This document shows, piece after piece, positions 5,359 to 5,967 of a DNA stretch of 5,967 nucleotides (its first letter is position 1; every line of letters begins with the position of its first letter). The stretch is from an uncultured Ruminiclostridium sp. (GTDB lineage: Bacteria > Bacillota > Clostridia > Oscillospirales > Ruminococcaceae): positions 1 through 5,967 of the forward strand of contig CAJUFF010000159.1 of NCBI GenBank assembly GCA_910585505.1, given 5' to 3'. A program made the position numbers and the translations under genes. The notes beneath the pieces are model-generated. The model ran no database searches. It was not told where the DNA came from and saw only the letters and a list, made by a program, of their open reading frames with translations.

Positions 5359-5944
5359 TTATTTGCCGCAATACTCTATTATCGCTTTTGCAAATATCTC
5401 CGCGGACGTCAGCATATTATCCGTGCCTATCCACTCGTCCGCACCGTGAATATTGTTGTCCTCGCCCTCTATTTCCATACCGAACGCGACTCCTCCGTCT
5501 ATGTCGTGCACATAGGTCCCGCCGCCGATAGACTTGCAGCAGCCCTCTTTTCCCGTGGTCTCGCTGTACACCTTTAGCAAAGTACGTACGAAATCGCTGT
5601 TTTTATCGGCGCAGTGCGGTTCCGAGCCTACTGCCGAGATAAATTCAAGCCCGTTTCTTGCCGCCGCTTCACCGATTCTTTTTTCCGCCTCGGCTTTGGT
5701 CAGCGACACCGGGAATCTCATATCGGCTTTGCAGTAAAGCTTCCCCTCTTTGTAATCCATAATACTGAATACACAGGTTGTACTGCCCGATTCGTCCGTT
5801 ACGTTAAGTCCCAGAGATTGGGCGTTGGTCTCTCCATGTGGGAAAAGACCCGTAAGGGATTTCAGCATGGCTTTGTCATTATCCCCGATATCCGTCTCAA
5901 GCAAATATCCCAACAGTTTTGTAAGAGCGTTTACTCCATGCTCC
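5359..5944 (-). CDS. M20-family dipeptidase (PepV/Sapep-like), C-terminal part only
   Basis: About 195 codons of the C-terminal part survive; the frame stays open from the TAA (5361-5359) to the genomic edge at 5944, so no start codon is present. The first visible residues, EHGVNALTKLLGYLLE, match the segment just after the conserved His of the lid domain in PepV-like enzymes. Further on are LYCKADMRFPVSLTKAEAEKRI, SEPH, GGGTYVHDIDGGVAFG and NIHGADEWI, where the His is an expected zinc ligand and GGGTY is a family hallmark. PepV-type proteins are usually about 460-470 residues, so more than half is missing, including the N-terminal metal-binding residues. Family members are cytoplasmic di-zinc peptidases that cleave dipeptides such as beta-Ala and Xaa-His types. 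An internal TTG at 5913 should not be taken as the start. Sequence to the right of 5944 is adapter, not coding. Confidence 0.88.
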
Positions 5945-5967
5945 AGATCGGAAGAGCGTCGTGTAGG
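5945..5967. other. Illumina sequencing adapter at the contig end (artefact)
   Basis: The final 23 bases begin AGATCGGAAGAGCGTCGTGT and match, from memory, the start of the Illumina TruSeq adapter as read through a short insert. They join genomic sequence within a codon of the dipeptidase gene. They should be excluded from any biological reading. Confidence 0.96.

Noticed and set aside
5944..5967. Upstream coding sequence of the dipeptidase, or an insertion junction, at the right edge
   Set aside because: The sequence is Illumina adapter.
1..5967. CRISPR array, tRNA/rRNA gene, transposase or phage gene
   Set aside because: No regularly spaced repeats, no recognisable RNA gene and no transposase-like or phage-like reading frame were seen. 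The repeats present are two copies of one short element and a single copy of another.

Overview
The window looks like one end of a short-read contig from an anaerobic Firmicute of the class Clostridia, plausibly a gut Oscillospiraceae/Ruminococcaceae-type bacterium. The signs are moderate GC, AAGGAG-type ribosome sites a few bases upstream of most starts, sigma-A-like promoter boxes, and proteins (thioredoxin reductase with a CAHC centre, patatin-like protein, PepV-like dipeptidase) with a clostridial flavour. This is inference, since no rRNA or marker gene is present. The last 23 bases (5945-5967) are Illumina adapter, not genome, so the right edge is an assembly artefact.

Layout from left to right. 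A small minus-strand gene (51-194) encodes a 47-residue double-CxxC zinc-ribbon-like protein. A GC-rich hairpin (243-270) separates it from a minus-strand GH27 alpha-galactosidase-type glycosidase (286-1458). The 366-base gap 1459-1824 holds the glycosidase leader, a candidate operator (1570-1591) and a 174-bp MITE-like element with perfect 13-bp terminal inverted repeats (1612-1785). Next is a minus-strand aldo/keto reductase of the YghZ type (1825-2835).

The 393-base gap 2836-3228 is divergent. It holds a second, different MITE-like element (2872-3034), an adjacent imperfect palindrome, a strong minus-strand promoter (3131-3159) for the reductase, and a perfect 11-bp inverted repeat (3173-3209) over the probable trxB promoter. 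trxB (3229-4128, plus strand) is the only plus-strand gene. The 327-base gap 4129-4455 carries an AT-rich hairpin, a strong bidirectional terminator (4212-4255) and a second copy of the repeat found upstream of trxB (4312-4471). That copy runs into the 3' end of a patatin-like phospholipase gene (4456-5313, minus). The phospholipase gene follows a minus-strand M20 dipeptidase (5359-5944), which is cut at its 5' end by the contig edge.

The dipeptidase and patatin genes are 45 bases apart on one strand and may form an operon. The aldo/keto reductase and trxB are divergent, and both are NADPH-linked redox enzymes, so shared control is possible but unproven. No multi-gene novel system is visible. 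The genes are ordinary housekeeping or metabolic ones, and the unusual content is in the intergenic regions: two families of short non-coding mobile-like repeats, one of which sits between a promoter and its gene.
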